Made by a program: the position numbers and the translations under genes. From positions 1 through 35,784 of the forward strand of contig NZ_LFQR01000089.1 in NCBI RefSeq assembly GCF_001182895.1: a DNA stretch of 35,784 nt, read 5' to 3'. The notes under the pieces were generated by a model. The model was not told the DNA's origin, made no database searches, and saw nothing but the letters and a program-made list of their open reading frames with translations. The stretch is from Frateuria defendens. GTDB lineage: Bacteria > Pseudomonadota > Gammaproteobacteria > Xanthomonadales > Rhodanobacteraceae. How positions within the stretch are numbered: position 1 is the stretch's first letter; each line of letters begins with the position of its first letter. Of this stretch, positions 1 to 9,433 are shown piece after piece.

Positions 1-106
1 TAGATCAGAGCATCCCTAAGGCTTTGGCCGAAGCACCGCCATGGGGGCGAGGCCCGCGGTGCGATGGAAAAACCTCAGGCTTGCGAAGCGGCGGCGTCCC
101 GGAAAG

Positions 107-139
107 CGCGGGGCGGTTTCCCTTGGACACCGCCCCGCG
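107..139 (-). terminator. Predicted Rho-independent terminator of the lpxH run
   Basis: A perfect 11-bp inverted repeat (107-117 pairs with 129-139) with an 11-nt loop lies 28 bases past the lpxH stop. Read on the minus strand it is followed by CTTTCC, a short U-rich stretch. The rest of bases 1-167 shows no convincing gene; a second weaker inverted repeat pairs 33-39 with 56-62. Confidence 0.6.
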
Positions 140-167
140 GAATGGGGCGTCGCATGCGCCCGGGCGC

Positions 168-905
168 TCAGGCCAGGGCGAGCCCGCGCAGCTCGGCGCC
201 CTCCGGCGCGACCCGCAACACCGAGCCATGCTCGTACCAGTCGCCCAGCACGATGCGCTCGGCCGGCTGGCCGTCCAGTTCGAAACGGTGGACGGCGGGG
301 CGATGGGTGTGGCCGTGGATCAGGCGCGTCACGCCGGCCTCGCGCATCGCCGCGGCGACGGCGTCGGCGTTGACGTCCATGATGGTTTCCATGGTGCTGC
401 CGGTATGCGCGCGGCTGTCCTCGCGCGCCTTGGCGGCGAAGGCGCGGCGGGCGGTGAGCGGCATGGCGAGGATCTGCGCCTGCCACGCGCTCGTGCGGAC
501 CTCACGGCGCACGGCCTGGTAGGCGACGTCGTCGGTGCACAGCAGGTCGCCGTGCATCAAGAGGGTGAGGCGGCCGTAGAGCGCGTGCACGGTGCCGTCG
601 TCGAGCAGGGTGAGGCCGGCGCGTTCGGCGAAGTCCCGGCCGAGCAGGAAGTCGCGGTTGCCGGCCATGAAGTACACCGGTACGCCGGCGTCGCGCACGG
701 CGCGGGTGGCGCGGGCGATGCGCGCGGGCAGTTCGGCGTCGTCGTCGTCGCCGATCCATGCCTCGACCAGATCGCCGAGGATGTACAGCGCATCGGCCTG
801 GCGCACTTCGTCGCCGGCGAGGAAGCGCTCGAACAGCGCGGTGATCTGCGGCCGGCTGTCGTCCAGGTGCAGATCGGCGATGAACAGGCTGGCGGGCGTC
901 GCCAT
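168..905 (-). CDS. lpxH: UDP-2,3-diacylglucosamine diphosphatase LpxH
   Basis: Peripheral inner-membrane hydrolase of the lipid A (Raetz) pathway; it cleaves UDP-2,3-diacylglucosamine to lipid X and UMP. The 245-aa product shows the calcineurin-type metallophosphatase motifs in order: DLH (11-13), LGD (43-45), GNRD (82-85), HGD (118-120) and HGHTHRP (197-203), which supply the dinuclear Mn ligands. Length matches the family (about 240 aa). The ATG overlaps the stop of the upstream cyclophilin gene by one base (TGATG), which suggests translational coupling. The ppi-lpxH pairing is also seen in E. coli (ppiB-lpxH). Confidence 0.96.
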   Translation of the reverse strand: MATPASLFIADLHLDDSRPQITALFERFLAGDEVRQADALYILGDLVEAWIGDDDDAELPARIARATRAVRDAGVPVYFMAGNRDFLLGRDFAERAGLTLLDDGTVHALYGRLTLLMHGDLLCTDDVAYQAVRREVRTSAWQAQILAMPLTARRAFAAKAREDSRAHTGSTMETIMDVNADAVAAAMREAGVTRLIHGHTHRPAVHRFELDGQPAERIVLGDWYEHGSVLRVAPEGAELRGLALA

Positions 906-1627
906 CAGCGGCCGCTTCCGCCGTGCTTCGCGGCCGGCCTGGACGGCGCGGCGGCGGGCTTTGCCGCGGCCGGGGCCGGGGCGGCACTGTTGACGGCGGT
1001 GGGCGGCTGCTCGCCGACCACGCTGGCGCTCTCGATCACCACCAGCGGGTCGGGCACGTCGCTGGTGAAGGGGCCGAGGCCGCGGGTGGGCAAGGCGGCG
1101 ATCTTGTCCACCACCTCCATGCCCTTGGCGACCTTGCCGAACACGGCGTAGCCCCAGGTGAGGCCGCTCTGGTTGCCGACGTAGTCGAGCCGGCGGTTGT
1201 CGACCAGGTTGAAGAAGAACTGCGCGGTGCCCGAGTTGGGATCGGCGCCGCGCGCCACCGCCACCGTGCCGCGCAGGTTGGAGAGGCCGTTGTCGGCCTC
1301 GCTGGCCACCGCGGCGCGGGTGCGCTTGGGCTGCAGCTCGCGGGTGTACAGGCCGCCCTGCACGAGGTAACCGGGAATGGCGCGGTGGAACACCGTGCCG
1401 CTGTAGAAGCCGTCGCGCACGTATTGGAGGAAATTGGCCACGCTCTTGGGCGCCTTGTCCGGGTAGAGCTCCAGCGTGATGTCGCCCTGGCTGGTGTGCA
1501 GCAGCACCTGCGGGGGCGCGGCGGCGGCTTCGGGCTTGGCGGCCTGTGCGGCGAGGACGGGCGGAAGGATCAGCAGCAGCGCGGCGAGCGGGAGTCGGGA
1601 CATGGCAGGCTTAAGGCGGGCGAACAT
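905..1627 (-). CDS. Exported cyclophilin-type peptidyl-prolyl cis-trans isomerase
   Basis: Catalyses proline cis-trans isomerisation, probably in the periplasm. The 240-aa product opens with a hydrophobic signal-like segment (about residues 9-26, ending near AAQA), unlike the cytoplasmic PpiB beside lpxH in E. coli. The cyclophilin core runs from about residue 38 to 205 with FHRAIPGYLVQGG and a TAQFFFN stretch, the usual active-site blocks. The C-terminus is an Ala/Pro/Lys-rich tail of about 35 residues. The start at 1627 is the first ATG after the ppx stop (35 bases away); the ATG at 1603 would leave a shorter, cleaner signal peptide and is a real alternative. Sits in the phoB-to-lpxH run. 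Confidence 0.9.
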   Translation of the reverse strand: MFARLKPAMSRLPLAALLLILPPVLAAQAAKPEAAAAPPQVLLHTSQGDITLELYPDKAPKSVANFLQYVRDGFYSGTVFHRAIPGYLVQGGLYTRELQPKRTRAAVASEADNGLSNLRGTVAVARGADPNSGTAQFFFNLVDNRRLDYVGNQSGLTWGYAVFGKVAKGMEVVDKIAALPTRGLGPFTSDVPDPLVVIESASVVGEQPPTAVNSAAPAPAAAKPAAAPSRPAAKHGGSGR

Positions 1628-1662
1628 CGCGCCATGATACGCGCGCGGGCCTTCACGTTCGA

Positions 1663-3180
1663 TCAACGGGGCCGGATGGCGAGTTTCAGGCCGAGCGTGG
1701 CCATCGGCGCCAGCTCCTGCTCGAGATCGGCCTCGCTGAGCGGGTGCTGCTCCAGCCAGGCCGCCGGAAGCGCCAGGCGCAGGGACTTGCTGGTGGCGTC
1801 GAGTTGCAGCGGCGGCAGCGACTCCGCGCGCCGGGCGCGGCGGAACAGCACGGCCAGGCGCAGCAGGGCGGTGAGGTAGCGGCCCAGCTGGCGGTAGCGC
1901 AGCGGCAGGGAGGCGAAGGTTGCCTTGTCTGGCTTGCGCCGGTGCGATTCGACGATGGCGGCGAGCAGCGCCTGCTCCTGCTTGGAGAAACCGGCGAGGT
2001 CCGCGTTGCGCAGGATGTAGGCACCGTGGTGATGGTGCTGGCTGTGCGCGATGGCGAGGCCGATCTCGTGCACGTGCGCGGCCCACGAAAGCCATTCGTG
2101 CGCCTCGGGCGGCAGTTTCCAGGCCGGCGCCGCCTGCTCGAACAGCGCCATGGCGGTGGCTTCGACGCGGTGCGCCTGCGCGCGGTCGACGCCGTAGCGG
2201 GTCGCCAGCGACTCGATGCTGGCGGTGCGCGGGTCGCTGCCGCCGGCGCGGCCGAGCAGGTCCCACAGCAGGCCTTCGCGCATCGAGCTTTCGCACACGC
2301 GCAGGTGGTCGATGCTGAGCGCCTCGAAGGCGGCGTCGAAGATCGCCACCGCGCCGGCGAACACCGGCGCGCGGTCGTCGGCGAGGCCGGGCAGCTTGAG
2401 CGTGCCGATCTGGCCTTGGCCGATCAGCGCCTCGCGCAGGGTGGCGATGGACGCCGGCGTCACGCCGTCGTCGGAGAGCTTCATCGCCTGCACCACGTTG
2501 TCGATCGCCTTGGCGCTGCCGGAGGTGCCGTAGACCTCCTGCCAGCCCGATTCGAGGTAGTCCTCGGCGAACTGCTGCAGCAGGATGCCGATCTCGCTGC
2601 GCGCGCGCTGCCAGCGCTTGCGGGTGATCTTGCCGCCGGGGAAGAAGCGCAGGGTGGAGGCGATGCAGCCGGCCTGCACGCTCTCGGTGTGCAGCGGCGC
2701 CAGGCTGCGGCCGATGATGAACTCGGTGCTGCCGCCGCCGACGTCGATCACCAGCCGCGGCTCGCGCGAGGCCGGCAGGTCATGCGAGGCGCCGAGGAAG
2801 ATCAGGCGGCCTTCCTCGCGTCCGGAGACGACTTCCACCGGATGCCCGAGCACGCCTTCGGCCGCGCTCAGGAAAGCCTGTGGCGTGGCCAGCCGGCGCA
2901 CGGTGTTGGTGGCGACCACGCGCACGCGGTGGGTGGGGATGCCGGCGATGCGCTGGCCGAAGCGCGCCAGGCACGCCAGCGCGCGGGCGCGGTGCTCGGC
3001 GTCCAGGGTGCCGTCGCTGCGCAGGCCCAGGGCCAGGCGCACCGTCTCGCGCAGGCGGTCGATCACGCGGGGCTCGCCGTGTTCCACGCGGGCGACCACC
3101 ATGTGGAAGCTGTTGGAGCCTATGTCGATGGCGGCAATCAGTTCGCCGTCGCGGATCTGTATCGGATCGCCTAGGCTCAC
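1663..3180 (-). CDS. ppx: Exopolyphosphatase (Ppx/GppA family)
   Basis: Releases orthophosphate from the ends of long polyphosphate chains, opposing Ppk1 encoded just upstream. The 505-aa protein has the ASKHA-fold blocks of the family: DIGSNSFHMVVAR near residue 19, TNTVRRL, SGREEGRLIFLGA and IDVGGGSTEFIIG. An HD-like C-terminal half follows (HEIGLAIAHSQHHHHGAYI), as in E. coli Ppx (513 aa). GppA (pppGpp phosphohydrolase) belongs to the same family, but adjacency to ppk1 and full length favour Ppx. The ppk1 stop lies 144 bases upstream; nothing else is evident in that gap. Confidence 0.94.
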   Translation of the reverse strand: MSLGDPIQIRDGELIAAIDIGSNSFHMVVARVEHGEPRVIDRLRETVRLALGLRSDGTLDAEHRARALACLARFGQRIAGIPTHRVRVVATNTVRRLATPQAFLSAAEGVLGHPVEVVSGREEGRLIFLGASHDLPASREPRLVIDVGGGSTEFIIGRSLAPLHTESVQAGCIASTLRFFPGGKITRKRWQRARSEIGILLQQFAEDYLESGWQEVYGTSGSAKAIDNVVQAMKLSDDGVTPASIATLREALIGQGQIGTLKLPGLADDRAPVFAGAVAIFDAAFEALSIDHLRVCESSMREGLLWDLLGRAGGSDPRTASIESLATRYGVDRAQAHRVEATAMALFEQAAPAWKLPPEAHEWLSWAAHVHEIGLAIAHSQHHHHGAYILRNADLAGFSKQEQALLAAIVESHRRKPDKATFASLPLRYRQLGRYLTALLRLAVLFRRARRAESLPPLQLDATSKSLRLALPAAWLEQHPLSEADLEQELAPMATLGLKLAIRPR

Positions 3181-3324
3181 GCGCGACTGCTCCGTGGGTA
3201 GGGGGACAGGGCCGGCATTCTCGCATGCGTCGCCGCGGCAGCGACAGCGACGGCCCGCGTGGCGGGCGGCGGCCGGAACGCCTGGGACGCCTGCCGACTC
3301 AGTCCTGCCGGTGCGGGCATGCGC

Positions 3325-5433
3325 CTAACCGCACCGGCGTTCGAGCAGGGTTTGCTGCGCGCTGTGCGGCGACGCGCCGCCCGGCCGGGCGCGGGTGTAG
3401 CGGCCGTCGGCGCCAAGCAGCCAGGCCTGGGTGTTGTCGGCCAGGCCGTTGGCGAGGGTTTCCTCGTAGACACGCGCGGCGAGCGCCGGGTCGAGGATGG
3501 GGAAGGCGACCTCGATGCGCCGCCGGAGGTTGCGCTCCATCCAGTCGGCGCTGGCGCAGTAGAGATCGGACTGACCGTCGTTGGCGAACCAGTAGACGCG
3601 GCTGTGCTCCAGGAAGCGCCCGACGATGGAGCGCACGCGGATGCGCTCGGACACGCCGGGCAGCCCCGGCCGCAGGGTGCAGGCGCCGCGCACGATCAGG
3701 TCGATCTCCACCCCCGCCTGCGAGGCGCGGTACAGCGCCCGGATCACGTGCGCCTCGTTGAGCGCGTTGAGCTTGGCCACGATGCGCGCCGGCCGGCCGG
3801 CCTGCGCGTGGAGGGTCTCGCGCTCGATCTTCGCCATCACGCCCTTGTATAGCGTGAAGGGCGAATGCAGCAGGCGCTTGAGCTCGATCATCGGGCCCAG
3901 GCCCGAGAGCTGCTGGAACACCTTGTGCAGGTCCTCGCCGATCTCCGCGTCGGCGGTCATCAGGCCGATGTCGGTGTACAGGCGGCTGTTGGCCTGGTGG
4001 TAGTTGCCGGTGGAGAGGTGGGCATAGCGGCGCAGCGCCTCGCCTTCGCGGCGCACGATCAGCAGCATCTTGGCGTGCGTCTTGTAGCCCACCACGCCGT
4101 ACACCACCTGCACGCCGGCCTCCTGCAGGCGGGTGGCGAAGCGGATGTTGGCCTCCTCGTCGAAGCGCGCGCGCAGCTCGATCACCACGGTGACGTCCTT
4201 GCCGTTGCGCGCGGCCTCCACCAGCAGGTCCACCAGCGGGGTGTCCTCGCCGGCGCGGTAGAGCGTCTGCTTGATCGCCAGCACGCAGGGGTCGGCGCAG
4301 GCCTGGCGCAGCAGGTCCACCACCGCGGCGAAGCTCTCGTAGGGGTGGTGCAGCAGCACGTCCTGGCGGCCGATCACCGCGAACAGGTTCTTGGCCGAGG
4401 CGATCGCGGCCGGCAGGCGCGGGGTGAAGCGGGGGAACTTGAGGTCGGGGCGGTCCAGCTCGTCGCAGACCAGGCCGGCGCGGATGATGTTGACCGGCCC
4501 GTCGCAGCGGTAGACGTCGGCCTCTTCCAGCTCGAAGTTGCGCACCAGCATCGCGGTGATCGACTGCGGGCAGTCGCTGGCGATCTCCAGCCGCACCGGC
4601 CGCGCGTAACCGCGGCCGACCAGCTCCGCGCTGAGCGCGCGGGCGAGGTTGTCCACCTCCGCCTCCTCCACCATCAGCTCGCTGTTGCGGGTGACGCGGA
4701 ACTGGTAGGAGCCGATCACCTCGAAGCCCGGGAACATCAGGTCGACGAAGGCCTGCAGCAGTTCGGCCAGGAACACGAAGTCGGCGCCGCCGCCGCTCAC
4801 CTCCGTGGGCAGGCGCACGATGCGCGGCAGCGAGCGCGGCGCGCGCACCAGCGCCATGTGGCCTTCGTGGCCGAAGGCGTCGCGGCCACGGAGCACCACC
4901 GCGATGTTGAGCGTCTTGTTGAGGATGCGCGGGAACGGATGCGCCGGGTCCAGCCCCAGCGGCGAGAGCACCGGCAGCACCTCGTGCTCGAAATAGCCCA
5001 GCAGCCAGCGGCGCTGGCGCTCGTCCCAGCGCTCGCGGGTGAGGAAGCGCACGCCCTCGGCTGCCAGCTGCGGCGTCAGCGCCTCGTGCCAGATCGCGTA
5101 CTGTTCGGCCACCAGCTCCAGCACGCGGCTGCGGATGCGCGCGAGCAGCTCGCCGGAGGGAATGCCGTCCGGCCCCGGCGCGGCGGAGCCGTAGGCGTGG
5201 TGGTGCTTGAGCATGGCCACGCGCACCTCGAAGAACTCGTCGAGGTTGTTGGCCACGATGCTCAGGTAGCGCAGCCGCTCGAGCAGCGGCACCTGCGGGT
5301 CGCGCGCCATCGCCTGCACGCGGAAGTTGAATTCCAGCGCGGCGAGTTCGCGGCTGAGGTAGAGCTCGGGCGCGGCGAGGTCGAGCGGGGCGAGGGCGGC
5401 GGGAGAGGTGGGTTTGCGGGCCATGACGATCAT
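3325..5433 (-). CDS. ppk1: Polyphosphate kinase 1
   Basis: Polymerises the gamma-phosphate of ATP into polyphosphate. From the start used here the protein has 702 aa (family about 690). It carries the N domain (LSRELAALEFNFRVQ), head domain, and two phospholipase-D-like catalytic domains. The phospho-accepting histidine lies in the THAKM motif, followed by RYAHLSTGNYH; the second catalytic histidine lies in LEHSRVYWF, followed by the SADWM block. Start is uncertain: ATG 5433 has a weak GGCAAGA upstream, ATG 5424 is 3 codons further in, and 5460 would extend the protein by 9 residues. It lies 56 bases after the phoR stop, so it is probably cotranscribed with phoBR and would respond to phosphate. 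Confidence 0.95.
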   Translation of the reverse strand: MIVMARKPTSPAALAPLDLAAPELYLSRELAALEFNFRVQAMARDPQVPLLERLRYLSIVANNLDEFFEVRVAMLKHHHAYGSAAPGPDGIPSGELLARIRSRVLELVAEQYAIWHEALTPQLAAEGVRFLTRERWDERQRRWLLGYFEHEVLPVLSPLGLDPAHPFPRILNKTLNIAVVLRGRDAFGHEGHMALVRAPRSLPRIVRLPTEVSGGGADFVFLAELLQAFVDLMFPGFEVIGSYQFRVTRNSELMVEEAEVDNLARALSAELVGRGYARPVRLEIASDCPQSITAMLVRNFELEEADVYRCDGPVNIIRAGLVCDELDRPDLKFPRFTPRLPAAIASAKNLFAVIGRQDVLLHHPYESFAAVVDLLRQACADPCVLAIKQTLYRAGEDTPLVDLLVEAARNGKDVTVVIELRARFDEEANIRFATRLQEAGVQVVYGVVGYKTHAKMLLIVRREGEALRRYAHLSTGNYHQANSRLYTDIGLMTADAEIGEDLHKVFQQLSGLGPMIELKRLLHSPFTLYKGVMAKIERETLHAQAGRPARIVAKLNALNEAHVIRALYRASQAGVEIDLIVRGACTLRPGLPGVSERIRVRSIVGRFLEHSRVYWFANDGQSDLYCASADWMERNLRRRIEVAFPILDPALAARVYEETLANGLADNTQAWLLGADGRYTRARPGGASPHSAQQTLLERRCG

Positions 5434-5489
5434 TCTTGCCGATGCCGTCGCCGCATACATTCCGCAACGCCGCGAACGATGGCTGCCGT

Positions 5490-6758
5490 TCAGATCTCCT
5501 CGCCGCCGCCGGTGGCGGGGTCGAGCAGCCGGTCGCGGCCGAAATGGCAGGCGAAGGTGGAGCCCACGCCCGGCGCGCTCTCGATGGTGAGGCGCGCCTG
5601 GTGCAGGTTGAGCACGTGCTTGACGATCGACAGCCCGAGGCCGGTGCCGCCGCTCTCGCGCGAGCGGCTGGAGGAGACGCGGTAGAAGCGTTCGGTGAGC
5701 CGCACCAGGTGGCTGGACGGGATGCCGTAGCCGGTGTCGGCGACCTCGTACACGGCGCCGCCCGCCTCGCGCCGCCAGCGGATGGTGATGGCGCCGCCGC
5801 TGGGCGTGTAGCGCACCGCGTTGCTGACCAGGTTGGACAGCGCGCTGTGCAGGTCCTTGGGCGAGCCGAGCAGGTCGGCCTCGGCGGTGGATTCGAGCAC
5901 GATGCGGTGGCGGCCCTGGCTCAGCGCCTCGGCCTCTCGGCGCAGCGTGGCGAGCAGCGCCGCCATCGGCACGCGCTCGTCACTGATGTGGTCCTGCGTC
6001 TCCAGGCGCGAGAGGGTCAGCAGGTCCTCCACGATCTGGCCCATGCGCTTGGACTGTGCGCGCATCTCGCCGAGCACCGGCGCGAGCTCGGGCACGTCTT
6101 CCGGGTCGAGCAGCTCGAGGTAGCCGTGGATCACGGTGAGCGGCGTGCGCAGCTCGTGCGAGACGTTGGCCACGAAGTCGCGGCGGATCTGCTCCAGCCG
6201 GGTCAGGTGGCTGATGTCGCGTGCCAACAGCAGCCGCTGCGCGCGGCCGAACGGCAGCAGGGTGACGTTGAGGTGCGAGTCCGGCTTGCCGGGCGCGGCG
6301 AGGTCGTTGAGCGGCTCGTGCGTCTCGCCGTCCAGCCACTCGGCCAGGGTCGAGCCTTGCAGCTTGTCGCTCAGCACCGCGCCGCGGTCGTGCGGGCGGC
6401 GCAGGCCGAGCAGGGATTCGGCGGCGTGGTTGAACCAGCGCACCCGCTGCTCGTTGTCGAGCAGCACCACGGCGTCGGGAAGGCTGCCTGCCGCGGTTCG
6501 CAGGTCGTGCAGGCTGGAGGCGAGGCGGAGGGAGCGCGTCATGAAACGGTCATGCTGCAGCGGGTTGGCGGGAGGTGTGGGCATCATGGCGAGCGACAGA
6601 TGACGGCTTCGCGTCAGCAGCGCGACAACTTCCAGCACGGCGACGATCGCCACGCCCAGGCTGGGTCGCCCGCCCGTCGCCTGGCCGAGCAGGCCGCCGG
6701 CCACGAGCAGCAGCGCCAGCGCGGCGGGCAGGGTCCAGGGTCGGTCGAAGGGCTTCAT
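5490..6758 (-). CDS. phoR: Phosphate regulon sensor histidine kinase PhoR
   Basis: Membrane sensor kinase that phosphorylates PhoB when phosphate is scarce. The 422-aa product has two N-terminal membrane segments (about 9-26 and 33-49) separated by only a few residues, so almost no periplasmic loop, as in classical PhoR. A PAS domain follows (about 90-190), then HisKA with the phospho-acceptor His201 in FVANVSHELRTPL, then HATPase_c with N box (NLVSNAVRYTPSG), G1 (DTGYGIP) and G2 (GGTGLGLSIV). Start chosen at ATG 6758, the first after the phoB stop; it gives the proper membrane anchor. No phoU or pst genes are in the window. Confidence 0.94.
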   Translation of the reverse strand: MKPFDRPWTLPAALALLLVAGGLLGQATGGRPSLGVAIVAVLEVVALLTRSRHLSLAMMPTPPANPLQHDRFMTRSLRLASSLHDLRTAAGSLPDAVVLLDNEQRVRWFNHAAESLLGLRRPHDRGAVLSDKLQGSTLAEWLDGETHEPLNDLAAPGKPDSHLNVTLLPFGRAQRLLLARDISHLTRLEQIRRDFVANVSHELRTPLTVIHGYLELLDPEDVPELAPVLGEMRAQSKRMGQIVEDLLTLSRLETQDHISDERVPMAALLATLRREAEALSQGRHRIVLESTAEADLLGSPKDLHSALSNLVSNAVRYTPSGGAITIRWRREAGGAVYEVADTGYGIPSSHLVRLTERFYRVSSSRSRESGGTGLGLSIVKHVLNLHQARLTIESAPGVGSTFACHFGRDRLLDPATGGGEEI

Positions 6759-6837
6759 CGGCGGTGGGCGGGCGCAGGCATGGGGATCGCGGCAGCATCG
6801 GCAATCCCACCGCCGCGGGCAAGCGCGGCCACCCGGG

Positions 6838-7527
6838 TCAGGTGGACGCGGAGAAACGGTAGCCGGTGCCGCGCACGGTCTGCACCATGCTGTCCAGCTG
6901 CCACGGCTCCAGCGTCTTGCGCAGGCGGCGGATGTGCACGTCCACCGTGCGCTCCTCCACGTACACGCTGCCGCCCCACACATGGTCGAGCAGCTGGGCG
7001 CGCGAGTAGACGCGCTCGGGGTGGGTCATGAAGAAGTACAGCAGGCGGTATTCGGTGGGACCGATGGCCACCGGCTCCTCGCCGGCGAACACCCGGTGGG
7101 CGGGGCCGTCGATGCGCAACCTGCCCAGCTCCATCATGCCCGAGCCGTCGTCGCCCTGGCTGCGGCGGAGCACCGCCTTGATGCGGGCGATCAGCTCGCG
7201 GGTGGAGAAGGGCTTGACCACGTAGTCGTCCACGCCGGCCTCCAGGCCGTTGACGCGGTCCATCTCCTCGCCGCGCGCGGTGAGCATGATGATCGGGATC
7301 TCCCGGCTCAGCTCCTCCTTGCGCAGCCGGCGGGCCAGCTCGAGGCCGCTCATGCCGGGCAGCATCCAGTCGAGCAGGATCAGGTCCGGCACCTGCTCGG
7401 CGATCGCCAGCTGGGCGGCGCGGGCGTCCACCGCCTGCGCCGCGTCCATGCCGGCCTTGCGCAGGGCGAAGGCGATCATGTCGCGGATCGAAGCTTCGTC
7501 TTCGACGATCAGGATGCGTTTGTGCAC
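6838..7527 (-). CDS. phoB: Phosphate regulon response regulator PhoB
   Basis: OmpR/PhoB-type transcription factor for the phosphate-starvation regulon. The 229-aa product has a receiver domain (about 3-117) with acidic pocket residues VEDE, phospho-acceptor Asp53 in LLDWMLPG, and Lys in VVKPFS. A winged-helix DNA-binding domain follows (about 130-226; [17 protein letters not shown] and the terminal GTGYRF). The start is GTG at 7527 and gives full family length. It is first gene of the phoB-phoR-ppk1-ppx run. I could not find a convincing Pho box (two CTGTCAT-like half-sites) upstream. Confidence 0.96.
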   Translation of the reverse strand: MHKRILIVEDEASIRDMIAFALRKAGMDAAQAVDARAAQLAIAEQVPDLILLDWMLPGMSGLELARRLRKEELSREIPIIMLTARGEEMDRVNGLEAGVDDYVVKPFSTRELIARIKAVLRRSQGDDGSGMMELGRLRIDGPAHRVFAGEEPVAIGPTEYRLLYFFMTHPERVYSRAQLLDHVWGGSVYVEERTVDVHIRRLRKTLEPWQLDSMVQTVRGTGYRFSAST

Positions 7528-7605
7528 GCTGGGGGTCCGCCCGGTGGCCTGTGACGCGTTTATTGCAGCGGGGCAATGTTACGCCGGGATGACACTCAAG
7601 GAGCG

Positions 7606-7621
7606 CGCGGGCGCGCCCGCG
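7606..7621. terminator. GC-rich palindrome after bepA
   Basis: A perfect 16-base palindrome (7606-7613 against 7614-7621) abuts the bepA stop codon and lies between bepA and the phoB start. It could fold as a hairpin that ends bepA transcription, but there is no U-tract, so intrinsic termination is uncertain. Confidence 0.35.
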
Positions 7622-9316
7622 TCAGTGCGTACCGAGGCCGAAGCACAGGCGGCCGCTGCACGCCTCGCCGGGATGCTGGCCCTGCAGCGGCTGCTGGCTG
7701 CGGCCGTCGGGGTTGTCCTCGGTCTGCACGCGGCGCTTGCGCAGCTCCATCACCAGCGGCGTGAGGTCGCTGATGCGCGCCTGGATGCGGGCGCGGGCGT
7801 AGTAGTCCAGGTCGTTGCGCTTGAGCAGGCGCTTGAGCTGCTCCATGGCGTCGAACGGGCGGCCGGAGAGGTAGCTGGCGTCGGCGTAGGCCTCGCCGGC
7901 GCGCACGCCGTCGCCGGCCTTGTCGCTGGCGCGGGCGTAGGTGCGGTAGATGTCTGGCTCGTCGGCGTTGTCCAGCATCGGGCGCAGCAGGTTGGCGGCC
8001 TGGGTCGCCTCCTGGCGGTCGCCGCCGGTGAGCGCCTTGGCGTAGGCCAGCGCGATGGCGTGGTTGCGCGGCGAGCGCACGCTGAGCTCGCGGTAGGCGG
8101 CCAGCGCCGCCGCGCGCTGGCCGGCCTGCAGCCGCGCGTCGGCCTGGGCCAGCTGCAGCACCGGGTTGCCGGGGTGGGCGGCGAGCAGCGGCTGCAGTTG
8201 CTCCAGCGCCTGCGCGCCGCGGCTGCTGCGGGTCAGCGCCAGCGCGTAGCCGTAGCGGTTGGCGGGCGTGTCGAAGCCGGGCTGGTGGCCGAGGTTGGAG
8301 GCGTAGTAGGCGGCCAGCTTGCCGGCGTCGCCGGACAGCACGCGCACGCGCTCGCGCATCAGCACGTAGGTGCCCAGGTCGCCGCCGGCGGCGGGCGGGG
8401 CGAGCACGCTGGGGTCCTTGACGTAGGCGATCGGCGCGCTGGCCTGCTCCCACTGGCTGCGGGTCAGGGTGGAGTGCGCCGGGCGCAGCTTCTGCTGCGC
8501 GGTCAGGGCGTCGGCACGCGCCTTGGCGTCGCTGATGCGCGAGAGCGTCACCGGGTGGGTCTGCAGCAGTTCCGGCACGTCGCCGTCGCCGCCCGCGCCG
8601 GCGCGCATCACGTCCTGCATGCGCTCGAAGAAGGCGGCCATGGCGCGCGGGTCGAAGCCGGCGTTGGCCAGGGTCTGAATGCCCACGCGGTCGGCCTCGG
8701 TCTCGTCCTTGCGGGTGAAGTTGATCTGCCGCTGCAGGATCAGCCCCTGGCCGCCCATCAGCACCGCCGGCAGCGCGTCGCCGGAGTTGGGGCCGGCGCC
8801 GGCGGCGATCGCGCCCAGTAGCACCAGGGCCATCAGCGGCGCGTTCTTTTTCGAATCCTCGAAGGTACGCTGCAGGTGGTTCTGGGTGATGTGGCCGATC
8901 TCGTGCGCGATCACACCGGCCAGCTCGCTCTCGCTGCGGGTGATGGTGATGAGGCCCGAGTTCACCGCGATGTAGCCGCCCGGCGCGGCGAAGGCGTTGA
9001 TCACGTCGTCCTTGGCGATGAAGAAGGAGAAGTGGTCCTTGGGCTTGTCGCTGGCGGCCACCAGGCGGTAGCCGAGGTCGTTGATGTAGTCGTCCAGCAG
9101 CGGGTCGTCCACCACCATGTCCAGCGCGCGCATCTCGCGCAGCATGGCGGCGCCGTAGTCTTGGGCGTCCTGCGGCGAGATCAGCGCGTCGGCGGAGCTG
9201 CCCAGGTCCGGCAGCCGGATGTCCTGCTGGGCCGGCGCGGCGCCGGCCAGCGCCAGCCCGGCGCACGCCAGGGCGGCCAGCAGGCGGGTGGAGGAGCGTC
9301 GTGGTGCCATCGTCAT
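7622..9316 (-). CDS. bepA: Periplasmic M48 metalloprotease with TPR domain, BepA/YfgC type
   Basis: Outer-membrane quality-control protease and chaperone; in E. coli BepA degrades stalled LptD and interacts with the BAM complex. The 564-aa product has a signal peptide (cleavage near AQ, about residue 30), the zinc motif HEIGH at 138-142 and the downstream ligand block DETEAD (205-210). A long helical TPR-like C-terminal half follows (about 330-530). Length is somewhat above E. coli BepA (487 aa). A TATTGT hexamer on the minus strand lies 9 bases before the ATG and there is no Shine-Dalgarno, so the transcript may be nearly leaderless. Divergent from grxC. Confidence 0.92.
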   Translation of the reverse strand: MTMAPRRSSTRLLAALACAGLALAGAAPAQQDIRLPDLGSSADALISPQDAQDYGAAMLREMRALDMVVDDPLLDDYINDLGYRLVAASDKPKDHFSFFIAKDDVINAFAAPGGYIAVNSGLITITRSESELAGVIAHEIGHITQNHLQRTFEDSKKNAPLMALVLLGAIAAGAGPNSGDALPAVLMGGQGLILQRQINFTRKDETEADRVGIQTLANAGFDPRAMAAFFERMQDVMRAGAGGDGDVPELLQTHPVTLSRISDAKARADALTAQQKLRPAHSTLTRSQWEQASAPIAYVKDPSVLAPPAAGGDLGTYVLMRERVRVLSGDAGKLAAYYASNLGHQPGFDTPANRYGYALALTRSSRGAQALEQLQPLLAAHPGNPVLQLAQADARLQAGQRAAALAAYRELSVRSPRNHAIALAYAKALTGGDRQEATQAANLLRPMLDNADEPDIYRTYARASDKAGDGVRAGEAYADASYLSGRPFDAMEQLKRLLKRNDLDYYARARIQARISDLTPLVMELRKRRVQTEDNPDGRSQQPLQGQHPGEACSGRLCFGLGTH

Positions 9317-9325
9317 AGGTAAGCG

Positions 9326-9331
9326 ACAATA
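9326..9331 (-). promoter_or_regulatory. Possible -10 element of bepA
   Basis: On the minus strand this reads TATTGT and ends 9 bases before the bepA ATG at 9316. No good -35 partner was found. It fits a near-leaderless start but rests on one hexamer. Confidence 0.3.
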
Positions 9332-9433
9332 CCATTTCAGACCGTGACGGTTGCCGCCGGTTCACCGGCGCCGCTTGCGGCCCTGCGGCACGCCCCCATA
9401 TCGCGGGCTGGTGCCGGTTCCCGGAGACATGAG

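Noticed and set aside
7528-7621. Pho box upstream of phoB
   Set aside because: Only weak partial matches to CTGTCAT; no pair with proper spacing.
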